A DNA stretch of 64,000 nt, from NCBI GenBank assembly GCA_964518335.1, contig CAZFDT010000013.1, positions 1-64,000 of the forward strand. Reading direction: 5' to 3'. The translations under genes and the position numbers were made by a program. The DNA comes from CAZFDT01 sp964518335 (GTDB lineage Bacteria > Planctomycetota > Phycisphaerae > Phycisphaerales > Phycisphaeraceae). Of the stretch, positions 33,700 to 42,985 are shown piece by piece (within the stretch, counting starts at the first letter, position 1; every line of letters begins with the position of its first letter). The notes beneath the pieces were generated by a model. The model was not told the origin of the DNA and searched no databases. It saw only the letters and a list, made by a program, of their open reading frames with translations.

Positions 33700-34980
33700 G
33701 TGAGTACTGTTCGCATGAACTCTGCACCGTCCATCCCGCCGCGCGTCCTGCATTTCCGCCGCGTGTTTCCCGTGCTCAGCGAGTCGTTCATCTATGACCC
33801 GCTGGTGCGGATGCGTCAGCGCGGCATGGACGCGACGATGTTGACCGTGGTGCAGTTGCCGCGTCGCATTGCCGGTCAGTCGTTGCGGAAGCTGGTGTGG
33901 CTGCCGCCTTGGCTGCACGTGCCGAAGATGCTCGATCGCGTGGCGGGCAAGCGGTTTCAGCGGTCGGAGCTTGACTTCTGGCTGGCGCCGCTGCTCAACA
34001 CCGGGCTGCGCTGGCAGATTCAGCGGTGTCGGCCGGACATTGTCCACGCTCACTTCGGCCCGGATGCGTGCCTGGTGCTTCCGGCGGCGCGGGCGGCGGG
34101 CGTGCCGCTGGCGGTGACGTTCTACGGCTACGACGTGACCAAGCTCATCCACCTGCAGGGCGACCGGTGGCGGCGCAAGTACCGCTTCCTGTTTCGCTAT
34201 GCCGATGTGCTGATCGCCATTTCGACGCACATCGCCGATCGGCTGATCGAGCTCGGCGCCGACCCGCGCAAGATTGTGAAGGTGCACCTAGGCGCGGACG
34301 TGGAGCGATTCACGTACCGCGATCCGGCGGCGGACTACGACGGCGGCGCCGTGCGCTGCGTCCACGTGGGCCGGCTGACGCCCAAGAAGTCGCCGCTGAA
34401 GCTGCTGGAGGCCTTCGCCCGGGCGCGGACGATGCTCGGCGACAAGCCACCGCTGCACTTGACCATCGTCGGCGACGGCGAGCTGTACCGGCCCTGCCGC
34501 GAACGCATCGATGAACTGCAGCTCAAGCCGCATGTGACCATGACCGGCGCGCTGCGCCACGAGCGCGTCGGCCAGATCCTCGCCCGGTCGCACCTGTACA
34601 CCCAGCACTGCGTGACCACGCCCGACGGCGATACCGAAGGGCTGGGACTGTCGTTCGTCGAGGCCTCGGCGTCGGGCCTGCCGGTGGTCTCGACAGTCCA
34701 CAACGGCATCCCCGAGGTGGTGCTGCACGGCCGAACGGGCCTGCTGAGTCCCGAGGGCGATGTGAACGCCATGGCCCAGCACATCGCCCAGCTCGCCGCG
34801 GCGCCGCACCTGTGGACGCAGATGGGCCGCGCCGGACGACAGCACGTCGAGCAGCACTTCACCCTCGACCATGCGATCGATCGGCAGATGCAGGTGCTGG
34901 CCGACACGGTCGCCCGCCAGCGCGTCCGCGCCGTCGAGGCGGCGCACGGCGCGGCGGCGATTCCTGCGCCCGTGCGATGA
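33700..34980 (+). CDS. Glycosyltransferase family 4 protein
   Basis: A 426-residue GT-B enzyme transferring sugar from a nucleotide donor, likely for exopolysaccharide. The N-terminal domain has FPVLSESFIYD and IVHAHFGPDACLV; the C-terminal donor domain has HVGRLTPKKSPLKLLEAF and the EGLGLSFVEASASGLPVV motif (E..G.....EA). A GTG start at 33700 is favoured because AGGGAAGG sits 5 nt upstream; an ATG at 33715 is the alternative. No other polysaccharide genes adjoin it, so the acceptor is unknown. Confidence 0.9.
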   Translation: MSTVRMNSAPSIPPRVLHFRRVFPVLSESFIYDPLVRMRQRGMDATMLTVVQLPRRIAGQSLRKLVWLPPWLHVPKMLDRVAGKRFQRSELDFWLAPLLNTGLRWQIQRCRPDIVHAHFGPDACLVLPAARAAGVPLAVTFYGYDVTKLIHLQGDRWRRKYRFLFRYADVLIAISTHIADRLIELGADPRKIVKVHLGADVERFTYRDPAADYDGGAVRCVHVGRLTPKKSPLKLLEAFARARTMLGDKPPLHLTIVGDGELYRPCRERIDELQLKPHVTMTGALRHERVGQILARSHLYTQHCVTTPDGDTEGLGLSFVEASASGLPVVSTVHNGIPEVVLHGRTGLLSPEGDVNAMAQHIAQLAAAPHLWTQMGRAGRQHVEQHFTLDHAIDRQMQVLADTVARQRVRAVEAAHGAAAIPAPVR

Positions 34981-35097
34981 ACCTGCGAAGAGCGCATGAC
35001 GAAGGGCAGGCCGGTGTTCAGGCAAGTCCGTGAGCCGCAAGCCGCTGCGTGCGTTTGCCCAACGTGATGTCGTGAAGAAGAGCTATCATCGCCGCCC

Positions 35098-36288
35098 ATG
35101 CGCGCGGTCAAGGCCCAGTTCTTTCTCTGCTACGCGGTGATGGGCAGTTTGCTGCCGTATCTGCCGCTGCACCTGGAGAGTCGGGGGCTGACCAAGGTGC
35201 AGGTGGGGATCGTGCTGGCGTCGATGGGCGTGGCGATCATCGTGACGCCGGTGCTGGTGACGCTTCTGGCAGACCTGCGGGTGCAGGCGCGGCATCTGCT
35301 GGCGGGGATGTACCTGCTGGGGGCGGTGACGCTGGCGGCGCTGGGTCGAGCCGAGGGGTTTGCCGCGACGCTGGCGGCGTACCTGTTGCACGCGATGGCG
35401 ATCGTGCCGACGTTTCCCGTACAGGACGGGCTGTTTTTCGCGCTGCAGCGACAGCGCGTCGAGCGCGGCGAGGCGGACGAGCCCTATCACCGCGTGCGCG
35501 TGTGGGGGACCCTCGGGTTCATCGGGCCGAGCCTGGGTCTGTACCTGCTGATGCGCCGCGACGGGGACACGTCATGGGCGATCGCGCTGGCGGCGGCGGC
35601 GTGCGTCATCGCTGCAGTGAACACGCTGCTCCTGCCTCGTGTCGCCGCGGCGCGGCCGGCCCACGGCGACACGCTGCCCACCCTCGCCGCCGCACGCCGC
35701 ATCTTCAGCCCCGCCATGCTCCCTTTCACCATCGCCATGTGGCTCATCATCATGGCCACCAGCGCGTACTACACCTACTACCCCGCCTATCTCGTCGAGC
35801 CGCCCGTCGGCATCGACAAGGCGTGGGTCGGGCTCATCAGCAGCATCGGCGTGACGATCGAGATCGGATTCATCCTCGCGTTCGGGCGGATCGCCGCGGG
35901 GCTGGGGATGCGGCGGCTGCTGATCGCGGCGGCGGCGGTGACGACACTGCGGATGACGCTGCTGTGGCTGGCGCCGACGGCGGCGGTGGGCGTGGGCACG
36001 CAGGCGATGCACGGCGTGATGGTCGTGCTGATCCACGTGGCCCCGCCGGTGCTGCTCAACCGCTATGCCGATGCGGCCTGCCGCAACTCGATGCAGGGCC
36101 TCTTCGCCATGGTGGTGTACGGCAGCGGGCGGATCGTCGGCAACCTGCTGGCGGCGCCGCTGGCGAAAGTGGACCTGTCGCTGGTGTTCCTCATGGCGGC
36201 AGGCCTGTGCGCGGCGGCGACGCTGCTGTTGACCATGCGCTACCGCGAGGCACACGACTCCGAGGCGGGCTATGCTGATGCGGGGTGA
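35098..36288 (+). CDS. Major facilitator superfamily transporter (MFS_1-like)
   Basis: A 396-residue membrane protein with about twelve transmembrane segments. The N-terminus FLCYAVMGSLLPYLPLHLESRGLT and the loop RVRVWGTLGFIGPSLG are typical of the LacY/NupG-like MFS branch (Pfam MFS_1_like). It may carry nucleosides or sugars; specificity is not readable. TATCAT lies 8 nt before the ATG without a Shine-Dalgarno. The next gene begins 3 nt after its stop, forming an operon. Confidence 0.85.
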   Translation: MRAVKAQFFLCYAVMGSLLPYLPLHLESRGLTKVQVGIVLASMGVAIIVTPVLVTLLADLRVQARHLLAGMYLLGAVTLAALGRAEGFAATLAAYLLHAMAIVPTFPVQDGLFFALQRQRVERGEADEPYHRVRVWGTLGFIGPSLGLYLLMRRDGDTSWAIALAAAACVIAAVNTLLLPRVAAARPAHGDTLPTLAAARRIFSPAMLPFTIAMWLIIMATSAYYTYYPAYLVEPPVGIDKAWVGLISSIGVTIEIGFILAFGRIAAGLGMRRLLIAAAAVTTLRMTLLWLAPTAAVGVGTQAMHGVMVVLIHVAPPVLLNRYADAACRNSMQGLFAMVVYGSGRIVGNLLAAPLAKVDLSLVFLMAAGLCAAATLLLTMRYREAHDSEAGYADAG

Positions 36289-36291
36289 CGC

Positions 36292-37251
36292 ATGACAGAG
36301 CAGACGCCGCGACGCATCGTGATCGCCGGGGGCAGCGGGTTTCTCGGGCGCGGGCTGGCGCAGGCGCTGGCGGCGCGCGGGGATGAGCCGACGGTGCTGG
36401 GCCGGGCCGCGATGCCTCCGGCGAACCTGCCGCGCGGCGCGGTGTGGCGGACGTGGGACGCGCGCACGCCTGGCGACTGGGTCGGGTGCCTCGATGGCGC
36501 GGCGGCGGTGGTGAACCTCGTCGGGCGCAGCGTCGATTGCCGCAAGACTGAGGCGAACAAGCGTGAGATCCTCGAATCGCGCGTCGAGTCCTGCCGTGCG
36601 CTGGGCCAGGCGATGCGAGCCGTGCGCCGGCCGCCGCCGGTGTGGATTCAGTCGGCGACGGCGCACATTGTGGGCGACCCCGAGCCGCGCGACACGATCT
36701 GCGACGAAGCCACCGCGCCGGGCCCGATGCACGAGATGGCGCCGAGCGTGGGCGTGGCGTGGGAGCACGCCTTCGCCCAGGCGAAGCTGCCTTCGCAGCG
36801 CGGCGTTGCGCTGCGCATCAGCTTCGTCCTCGGCCGCGACGGTGGCGCGCTGCGGCGATTGCGCGCCGTCACCCGACTGGGCCTGGGCGGAACCGTCGGC
36901 CGCGGCGACCAGTGGATCTCCTGGATCCACGAGGACGACCTCCACCGCATCGTCCTGGCCGCGCTCGACGACGACCGCTACGTCGGCACGTACATGGTCA
37001 CGGCCCCGCACCCGGTGACCAACCGCCACTTCATGCGCGCCATGCGCCGCGCCTACCGCCGCCCGTGGTCGCCGCCCGCACCCGCTTTGGGCGTGCGCCT
37101 GGCCTGCCGCCTGCTGCTGAACACCGACCCGGAGCTGGCCCTGCGCGGCCGCCGCTGCGTCCCCACCCGCCTCCTGCAGGAGCACGGCTTCGCCTTCGCC
37201 CACCCCACGATCGACGCCGCCCTGGCCGACCTGGCGCGCCCGGGCGCGTGA
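36292..37251 (+). CDS. TIGR01777-family NAD(P)-binding epimerase-like protein
   Basis: A 319-residue extended-SDR protein (YfcH/SDR39U1 group). The Rossmann motif IAGGSGFLGRGLAQAL and the family signature VVNLVGRSVDCR...NKREILESRV are clear, as are RISFVLGRDGG, GDQWISWIHEDD and a C-terminal DUF1731-like segment. These proteins bind NADP(H) but their reaction is unknown. It is translationally close to the MFS gene upstream. Confidence 0.9.
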   Translation: MTEQTPRRIVIAGGSGFLGRGLAQALAARGDEPTVLGRAAMPPANLPRGAVWRTWDARTPGDWVGCLDGAAAVVNLVGRSVDCRKTEANKREILESRVESCRALGQAMRAVRRPPPVWIQSATAHIVGDPEPRDTICDEATAPGPMHEMAPSVGVAWEHAFAQAKLPSQRGVALRISFVLGRDGGALRRLRAVTRLGLGGTVGRGDQWISWIHEDDLHRIVLAALDDDRYVGTYMVTAPHPVTNRHFMRAMRRAYRRPWSPPAPALGVRLACRLLLNTDPELALRGRRCVPTRLLQEHGFAFAHPTIDAALADLARPGA

Positions 37252-37285
37252 CCCGGCGGCGGGCGGCCCCGTCGTTCAAAATATC

Positions 37286-37314
37286 TTGAAACCGCGGACG
37301 GGATATGCTAACAT
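37286..37314 (+). promoter_or_regulatory. Near-consensus sigma-70 promoter
   Basis: TTGAAA (37286-37291), a spacer of 17 bp and TAACAT (37309-37314), within an unusually AT-rich patch. It drives toward the lipoprotein gene at 37621. Confidence 0.6.
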
Positions 37315-37422
37315 ATATTGAACCTCTATTCCCTCGGGGCGTGGCGCATGTTCGCGGATGCATGGACAAGTCGAGTCGGCCGGGCCCGCGCGGCGGCGGC
37401 GGGCGTCGCCGCGCGTTCGGGT

Positions 37423-37480
37423 AGTGCGGATGAAGTGCGGATGCTTTGGCGCGCCGCGAGTGCGGATGAAGTGCGGATGC
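37423..37480 (+). repeat. Tandem duplication of a 22-mer
   Basis: A 22-nt sequence of two GTGCGGATG units (37423-37444) is repeated exactly at 37459-37480, giving four GTGCGGATG units with spacing 11-25-11 in the leader upstream of the lipoprotein gene. Confidence 0.8.
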
Positions 37481-37620
37481 CGCGCCGCGCCGCGGTCGGG
37501 ATTGGTCGTGCGGGGCCCGGCCGATATCATCAACGAGTCGTGCAGGGCGTCATGGGGGGCATCTCCAGCTCTGCCTGTCACCTGTTGCGCGTTTGGCGCT
37601 GTTTTTGGGGAACACACATC

Positions 37621-38658
37621 ATGATGAACCGGAGGCCCTGGGGCTGGGTGGCGTGGGCGCTGTGGCTGTCGCTGTCGGGCGGGTGCGGCACGGTGCACCG
37701 GGTCGAGCCGATCCTTCGCACCGATCGCAACAGCGCCTTGCCGTGGCGCGGCAGCCAGAGCGGGCTCGGGGCCCTGGGGCAGAGCGTGAGCTTCATCAAC
37801 CCGTACACGTACAACCCCGACGAGGTGGATTTCGACAACGATCAGCGGCTGATCCGCGGCAAGCCGTCGCTGCATCGCATCGCCAGCGACGCCGCGGACA
37901 TGGACAAGGCTCGCCTGGCGCGGAATCGCCTGCAGTCGGCGATCCTCGCCGTGTCGGACGAGACCACGGCCGTTCATCTGTCGGCGATCAAATCGACGGA
38001 CAACGTGATGAACCTGATCTTCGGTGGAGCGACGTCGGCCTTGGCGGGCGGGGCGACGGTGGCCTCGACCGAGGCCGCCAAGGGCCTGGCCGCCGCCGCC
38101 ACCGGCACCAACGCCTTCCGCTCGCTCTTCAACGAGCAGGTCTATCGCAATGCCCTGTCCGAGTCGCTCATCCAGGCCATCCTCGCCGACCGCGAGAAGT
38201 TCCACATCGAGGTGATCCAGGTCCGCCAGAAAGAGGGTATCGACACTTACCCCGTCGAGGCCGCCATCCGCGACGCCAGCGTCTATCACGAGCGCGGCTC
38301 GTTCTACCACGGCCTGAGCCTCATCCGCAAAGCCGTCGAGAAGGAGACCAAGGAAAAGGAGACCGCCACCGCCGCGGTGCAACAGCAGCAGATTGCAAAC
38401 CACCTCTCCTCGGAGCACGTGCAGACGATCCACGATCTCAAGGCTCTGGCCGAGCAGTACCGCACGCTGCCTGCGGGCAGGACGCTTGCGATCGGCGAAG
38501 ACACCTACGACTCGTTCGTCGCGTTTCGCAACGCCTGGGCCGAGCAAGCCTACGGCGACAACTACACCACGCTCATCACCGGCGACACCGAAACGCTCAA
38601 GCAGTTCATCGCCAGCCTCAACGCCGAGCTGGCCACGCAACTGGGCGAAGGCGAATAA
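37621..38658 (+). CDS. Lipoprotein of unknown function
   Basis: A 345-residue protein. The N-terminus MMNRRPWGWVAWALWLSLSGGC gives a lipobox (LSGGC) and likely outer-membrane attachment. The mature part is mostly helical, with an alanine/glycine-rich segment (FGGATSALAGGATVASTEA) near residues 140-160 and a charged coiled-coil-like stretch KAVEKETKEKETATAAVQQQ near 240-260. GGGGAA lies 8 nt before the ATG. No family is recognised. A 61-residue gene follows after 24 nt. Confidence 0.75.
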   Translation: MMNRRPWGWVAWALWLSLSGGCGTVHRVEPILRTDRNSALPWRGSQSGLGALGQSVSFINPYTYNPDEVDFDNDQRLIRGKPSLHRIASDAADMDKARLARNRLQSAILAVSDETTAVHLSAIKSTDNVMNLIFGGATSALAGGATVASTEAAKGLAAAATGTNAFRSLFNEQVYRNALSESLIQAILADREKFHIEVIQVRQKEGIDTYPVEAAIRDASVYHERGSFYHGLSLIRKAVEKETKEKETATAAVQQQQIANHLSSEHVQTIHDLKALAEQYRTLPAGRTLAIGEDTYDSFVAFRNAWAEQAYGDNYTTLITGDTETLKQFIASLNAELATQLGEGE

Positions 38659-38682
38659 GCCCGCCCGATCGGAGCACGCGCC

Positions 38683-38868
38683 ATGCAATACTTCGTCGCC
38701 AAGGTCCAGCCCGCGCCGACCACCGCCGGCAAGCTCGAAACCGAGCTCAACAAGACAGTCCAGGCCCTGCAGCTCAGCGAAGGCGGCACGATCCGCGTCG
38801 TGCAAGTGATCCACCACACACCCGACACCGGAAAGCCCTACGCGCTGATTGTGCTGGAAAAGCAGTGA
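38683..38868 (+). CDS. Small hypothetical protein, 61 residues
   Basis: A 61-residue soluble protein starting MQYFVAKVQPAPTTAG and ending in a beta-rich segment GKPYALIVLEKQ. GGAG lies 6 nt before the ATG and the gene is 24 nt downstream of the lipoprotein gene, supporting cotranscription. No family is recognised. Confidence 0.65.
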   Translation: MQYFVAKVQPAPTTAGKLETELNKTVQALQLSEGGTIRVVQVIHHTPDTGKPYALIVLEKQ

Positions 38869-38915
38869 CGTTCGTAGAACCGGGAACCACATCATTCCTG
38901 TGAAAGGGGGCCGCG

Positions 38916-40499
38916 ATGGCAGCTACGCTCGTGACAATCGGCGACAGTCTGACGCAGGGGTTTCAGAGCGGGTCGATCTCGAAGACAGCCTGGTCGTACC
39001 CGGCGATGCTGGCGAAGGTGCTGGGGGCGGCGGCGTTCCGCATCCCGGACTTTGCCGGCGAGGGTGGGCTGCCGTTGAACCTGGAGCGGCTGGTGCGGCG
39101 TATGGGCGAGCGCGCGGGCAGCCGGCTCGACTGGTTCGACCTGCCCGCGGCGGCGTGGACCGTCGCCAGCATGATGGACGCCACCGAGGACTACTGGGAG
39201 CGCGGCCCAGGCGATGCGCCCAGCGACACCGGCCCCATGCATCACAACCTGGCGGTGTGGGGATTCGAGATGGGCGACTGCAACACGCTCAGTGACGCCG
39301 TCTGCCGCCGCAACACGCCGCAGGCGAAAGACCAGTTCTGGACGCAGAACCAGATCCCCGAGTTCGCCATGTACCGCACCGCACGGCGAACGCTCAACCC
39401 CGGCCGGCTATACGCCCTGGAGGACCTCACGCAGCTCGACCTGGTCGAGCGCATCGCCGCAGACGAAGGCGGCATCGACAACCTGGTCGTCGCCCTGGGC
39501 GCCAATAACGTGCTGGGCACTTGCACCAGCCTGACGCTGCGCTGGTCGCAGTCGGCCGACTGCTACAAGCTCGCCCACCAGCGCAACTGCAACATCTGGG
39601 CGCCCGAGCATTTCCAGCGCCTGCTCGATGCCGTGGTCGCCCGCCTGGCCAAACTCACGCGCAAGGCCAGGGCGAACGCGCCCGCGCCGGTGCGACGCCT
39701 GTTCATCGCCAACGTGCCCCACGTCACCATCGCCCCCGTCACCCGCGGCATCAGCCCCGACGCGAAACGCCACGGCGGGCCCGAACGCAAGAACGGCTTC
39801 TACGAGTACTACACCCACTTCTGGGTCTGGGACGACGACTTCATCCAGCAGCCCAACGCCTACCGCCACCTCACCCGCGAGGACGCCCGCACCATCGACG
39901 GCATCATCGACGACTACAACCGCGCTATCGTGGCCGCGGCGAAGAAGCACGGCTGGCACGTGATCGATTTCTGCGACGCCCTCGACCGCATCGCCTTCCG
40001 CCGCAACGACGGCGAGCCGACGTACCGCCTGCCCGACGGGCTACTCGACGCCCTGGAGGCCAACCCGGCCACGCGGCATCGCGTATTCACGATCGCAGGC
40101 GACCCGCGCCGCCGCGCCCTGCTGGACACGCGCTACCTGCGTATCGTGCCCGACGTGCCCGACGACGGCCGACGACACGGACTCACCGACGATCAGGTGC
40201 GCACGCTGCACCGCAAGTACTGCGGCGGGCTGTTCAGTCTCGACGCCATCCACCCGACGACGATCGGCTACGGGATCATTGCGCACGAGGTGCTCAAGGT
40301 CATGCAGGCCGCCGGCGTCCCCCGCGCCGACCCCGACGCCCTGCCCTGGGCCGACATCGTCGCCGCCGACTCGCTCGTCGTCGATCCGCCGCGCATGCTC
40401 CACCACCTGCAGCACATGCTCGGCTTCCTCGCCAGCCGCGCCCCGTTGGCGCGGCTGATCCGCACCGTCAGCGGTTTCGGCTCACAGGAACACGAGTGA
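38916..40499 (+). CDS. SGNH/GDSL-type hydrolase
   Basis: A 527-residue protein with the SGNH blocks: TIGDSLTQG (nucleophile Ser11), VALGANNVLG (Asn in block III) and DAIHPTTIGYG (Asp and His near residues 441-444). It has no signal peptide, so it is probably cytoplasmic, and is much larger than typical GDSL esterases owing to insertions around residues 80-180 and 220-330. AAAGGGGG precedes the ATG. Likely an esterase or lipase of unknown substrate. Confidence 0.82.
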   Translation: MAATLVTIGDSLTQGFQSGSISKTAWSYPAMLAKVLGAAAFRIPDFAGEGGLPLNLERLVRRMGERAGSRLDWFDLPAAAWTVASMMDATEDYWERGPGDAPSDTGPMHHNLAVWGFEMGDCNTLSDAVCRRNTPQAKDQFWTQNQIPEFAMYRTARRTLNPGRLYALEDLTQLDLVERIAADEGGIDNLVVALGANNVLGTCTSLTLRWSQSADCYKLAHQRNCNIWAPEHFQRLLDAVVARLAKLTRKARANAPAPVRRLFIANVPHVTIAPVTRGISPDAKRHGGPERKNGFYEYYTHFWVWDDDFIQQPNAYRHLTREDARTIDGIIDDYNRAIVAAAKKHGWHVIDFCDALDRIAFRRNDGEPTYRLPDGLLDALEANPATRHRVFTIAGDPRRRALLDTRYLRIVPDVPDDGRRHGLTDDQVRTLHRKYCGGLFSLDAIHPTTIGYGIIAHEVLKVMQAAGVPRADPDALPWADIVAADSLVVDPPRMLHHLQHMLGFLASRAPLARLIRTVSGFGSQEHE

Positions 40500-40531
40500 T
40501 GCGCCCCACGCGCCCGAACCTGCGCACCGCG

Positions 40532-41326
40532 TCAGAGGCGGCGGTTGAATTCTTTGATCTCAAGCTTCTCGCCGCCGCTGACGCCGTTGTCGATGAACGT
40601 GTCGAACCCGTCGCCGCCGAGGAACACCGCATCGCTGGCGGCGCGCACCTGGGTCACGGCGACCACGTCGTTGCCGGTCTGGGCGTCCACCTTGATGTTC
40701 TTGCGGGAGAGGATGCGGATCAGGCGAACGTTGTCGTTGCCCTCGCCGACCTCGACGTTCAGGTCCTTCTGCACGGTCGTGCCCGCGATTCTCACGCGGT
40801 CGGCGTCGTCCTTGCCGATGACGGTGAGCGAACCGCCGACGGTGGTGGCGTTGACGTGAACGCGAGACGCGCCTTCGCCGGTGTCGATGTTGAAATCCTC
40901 GCCGGTCTGGATACGGGCGGCCTTGACCACGTCGCTGCCGTCGCCGGTCTTGACCGACAGCACCTTGCCGGCCCGCACGCCGACGAGCTTGACGGTGTCG
41001 TCGCCGATGTCGGTTTCGATGTTGATGTCGTTGCTGGCGACCAGGCGCTGGATGATGAGCGTGTCGTTGCCGCCGAAGAGCTTGATATCCACCTTTTCGA
41101 TGCCCCTGCCGCTGACGCGGATGGCGTTGCGACCGTTGATCGTGGTGCCGCGCAGGCCCTTGATGACTACCTGGCCGCCGGCTGTGCGAGTGATGCGGAC
41201 GGCGTTGTCGTCGCCGTCGCCGCGAAGCTGCAGCACCTCCCCCGCGGAGACGCTCACTTCACCCGAAAGCAGGTGGCGTGGTTCCAGAGCGTCGAACACG
41301 GGGCCGTGGGTGTCGTGTGCGGACAT
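40532..41326 (-). CDS. LEPR-XLL domain repetitive surface protein
   Basis: A 264-residue protein. The N-terminus PVFDALEPRHLLSG is the LEPR-XLL motif of planctomycete extracellular proteins. The rest is a regular beta-helical repeat of roughly 22-25 residues rich in DND/GDD turns (GGNDTLIIQRL, IGDDTVKLVGV, GDGSDVVKAARI, GNDNVRLIRI), a calcium-binding-like solenoid. GGAGG precedes the ATG at 41326. It probably forms part of the cell surface or matrix. Confidence 0.85.
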   Translation of the reverse strand: MSAHDTHGPVFDALEPRHLLSGEVSVSAGEVLQLRGDGDDNAVRITRTAGGQVVIKGLRGTTINGRNAIRVSGRGIEKVDIKLFGGNDTLIIQRLVASNDINIETDIGDDTVKLVGVRAGKVLSVKTGDGSDVVKAARIQTGEDFNIDTGEGASRVHVNATTVGGSLTVIGKDDADRVRIAGTTVQKDLNVEVGEGNDNVRLIRILSRKNIKVDAQTGNDVVAVTQVRAASDAVFLGGDGFDTFIDNGVSGGEKLEIKEFNRRL

Positions 41327-41515
41327 CGTCTTAGCCTCCTGCGCCGTCGTCAGGACGGTGCGTTTCCGGCAGGGATCATTGCCGCCCGTCGCGCGCGAGT
41401 CCAATGCCGTGGCGCGAGGATTGGCGGGGATCGGCGTCTGTTGTGCGTGACGTGCGTTCCCGCCATGCCGGGGCAGGCGAAAACTCGGCCGCTGGAGACC
41501 GCACAATGCGCCGGC

Positions 41516-42625
41516 TCACGTCGTCCACGTGAGGGCGTAGATCGGCGGGAGATGGGCGGTGATGTGTCGCCACGAGTCGCCGCGGTCGTCGCTGAACCAC
41601 AGGGAGCCGGTGGTGCTGCCGATGGCGAGGGTCTGGCCGGCGGGGTCGAGGGCCAGGGCGTGGCGGTAGAAGAGGTCGTAAGCGTGCTGCTGGGGCAGCC
41701 CTTCGGTAAGCACGTCGAAGGACTTGCCGCCGTCGCGGGTGCGGGTGACGACGACGCGGGCGGCGACGGGGATACGCACCTCGTCCTTCTCGGCGGGGAC
41801 GAACCATGCGGTGTCGGGATCGGCGGGGTCCACTGCAACGGCGAATCCGAAGGCCGAGGGCGTGGCGGTGGTGATCTCGCGCCACGACTTGCCGCCGTCG
41901 GTGGTGCGGAAGATGCCGTTGTGATGCTGGGTCCACAGGGCGTCGGGCTGGTCGCGGCACTGCACGACGAGGTGGGGGTCCTGCGTGTCGGGGTCGCCCG
42001 CCAACTCGGGTGGCATGTAAGCGGCGCGCATGCCGTGGCTGGCGTTGGCCCAGGTGGCGCCGGCGTCCTCGCTGCGCCACACGCCGCCGCAGGAGATGCC
42101 CAGAATGACACTGCGAGGCCGCGCGTCGTGCGTCAGGATGCTGTGGATGCCCGGCCAGTCGTACCCGCCGGCGAACCACTTGCCGCGCGACGGATGGCTC
42201 CACAGCGGCATGTTGAGTGCCCACGTGCCGCCCCGGTCCGACGAATGGAACAGCCCGCCGGGAATCGTGCCGCACCACAGCCCGCCGTCGCGCGACGGGT
42301 CGATCGCCAGCGACCAGAGCTGATCGACCTTCCACGGAATCTCCTCGCCGCGCATCGGGTCCTTGACCACCGGGGCGTCGTCGGGCTTGGGCGGGTAGGC
42401 GGGGCAGGCGATCTCCTGCCACTGGCCCCCGGCGTCGCGGCGGTGCAGCTTGCACCCGAAGTGACCCAGGCGCAGGCCGGCGTAGCTCGACCCGTCGCGC
42501 GGATCGTGCATGGCGATCGTCACCGGCTGGCCCAGGAACGCCGCGTCGGCGACGGCCAACGTGCCGTTGCGCCGCTCCAGCGTGAACAGACCCTTGCGCG
42601 TGGACACGAGAAGTTGCCCGGCCAT
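41516..42625 (-). CDS. BNR/sialidase-like beta-propeller protein
   Basis: A 369-residue protein with repeated Asp-box motifs (SSDRGGTW, SEDAGATW, TTDGGKSW, TRDGGKSF, SDDRGDSW), predicting a beta-propeller. It has no signal peptide and no clear sialidase catalytic set. It lies 24 nt downstream of a ThiS/MoaD-like gene on the same strand, a pairing I recognise from other bacterial genomes, where the BNR protein's function is unknown. AAGGAGCG lies 5 nt before the ATG. Confidence 0.82.
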   Translation of the reverse strand: MAGQLLVSTRKGLFTLERRNGTLAVADAAFLGQPVTIAMHDPRDGSSYAGLRLGHFGCKLHRRDAGGQWQEIACPAYPPKPDDAPVVKDPMRGEEIPWKVDQLWSLAIDPSRDGGLWCGTIPGGLFHSSDRGGTWALNMPLWSHPSRGKWFAGGYDWPGIHSILTHDARPRSVILGISCGGVWRSEDAGATWANASHGMRAAYMPPELAGDPDTQDPHLVVQCRDQPDALWTQHHNGIFRTTDGGKSWREITTATPSAFGFAVAVDPADPDTAWFVPAEKDEVRIPVAARVVVTRTRDGGKSFDVLTEGLPQQHAYDLFYRHALALDPAGQTLAIGSTTGSLWFSDDRGDSWRHITAHLPPIYALTWTT

Positions 42626-42649
42626 GAATCGCTCCTTGTGCTGTTGCAG

Positions 42650-42919
42650 TTATCCGCCCGACAGCGCCTGCATCACGTCGATGGCGTCGTCGGGGCCGAC
42701 GCGGTCGCTCAGCGCCGCGCGGTCGAGCACCGGCACGCCGTTGACGAAGACGGTCACGTGCTTGCGCAGGCCGCCCTGCTCGTCGAGCACGTAGGCCAGC
42801 AGTTCCGGCCGGTCGGCGCAGGCGCGCGCCAGCGCGTCGCGGACGGTCGCGGCCTCGACGGTCACATCCGGGCACGCCACGTGCCGACGCAGATTCGCCG
42901 TGAAACGCACGGTCGCCAT
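42650..42919 (-). CDS. ThiS/MoaD-like ubiquitin-fold sulfur carrier
   Basis: An 89-residue beta-grasp protein starting MATVRFTANLRRHV and ending in LSGG, the C-terminal Gly-Gly that is adenylated and thiocarboxylated in sulfur carriers. Internal motifs VTVFVNG and VGPDDAIDVMQAL match the family. A frame could begin at a TTG two codons earlier, but the ATG at 42919 is preferred. Its coupling to a BNR propeller gene, not to molybdopterin or thiamine genes, suggests another client pathway. Confidence 0.85.
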   Translation of the reverse strand: MATVRFTANLRRHVACPDVTVEAATVRDALARACADRPELLAYVLDEQGGLRKHVTVFVNGVPVLDRAALSDRVGPDDAIDVMQALSGG

Positions 42920-42985
42920 GGCCAAATCCTACCTGACGGGCAGGTAATGAAAAGGGCCTGCCCCCATCGTGCCGATAGTGCCGCC

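Larger units (their letters stand above)
37252..37620 (+). other. Gene-free region with promoter and tandem repeats
   Basis: This 369-bp region holds a near-consensus promoter and, 110 bp downstream of it, a duplicated 22-mer with 36-bp period. A frame starting TTG at 37318 runs into the lipoprotein gene but its first 100 codons show no protein character. The transcript would have a 300-nt leader that could contain a regulatory RNA; no known class is recognised. Confidence 0.5.
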
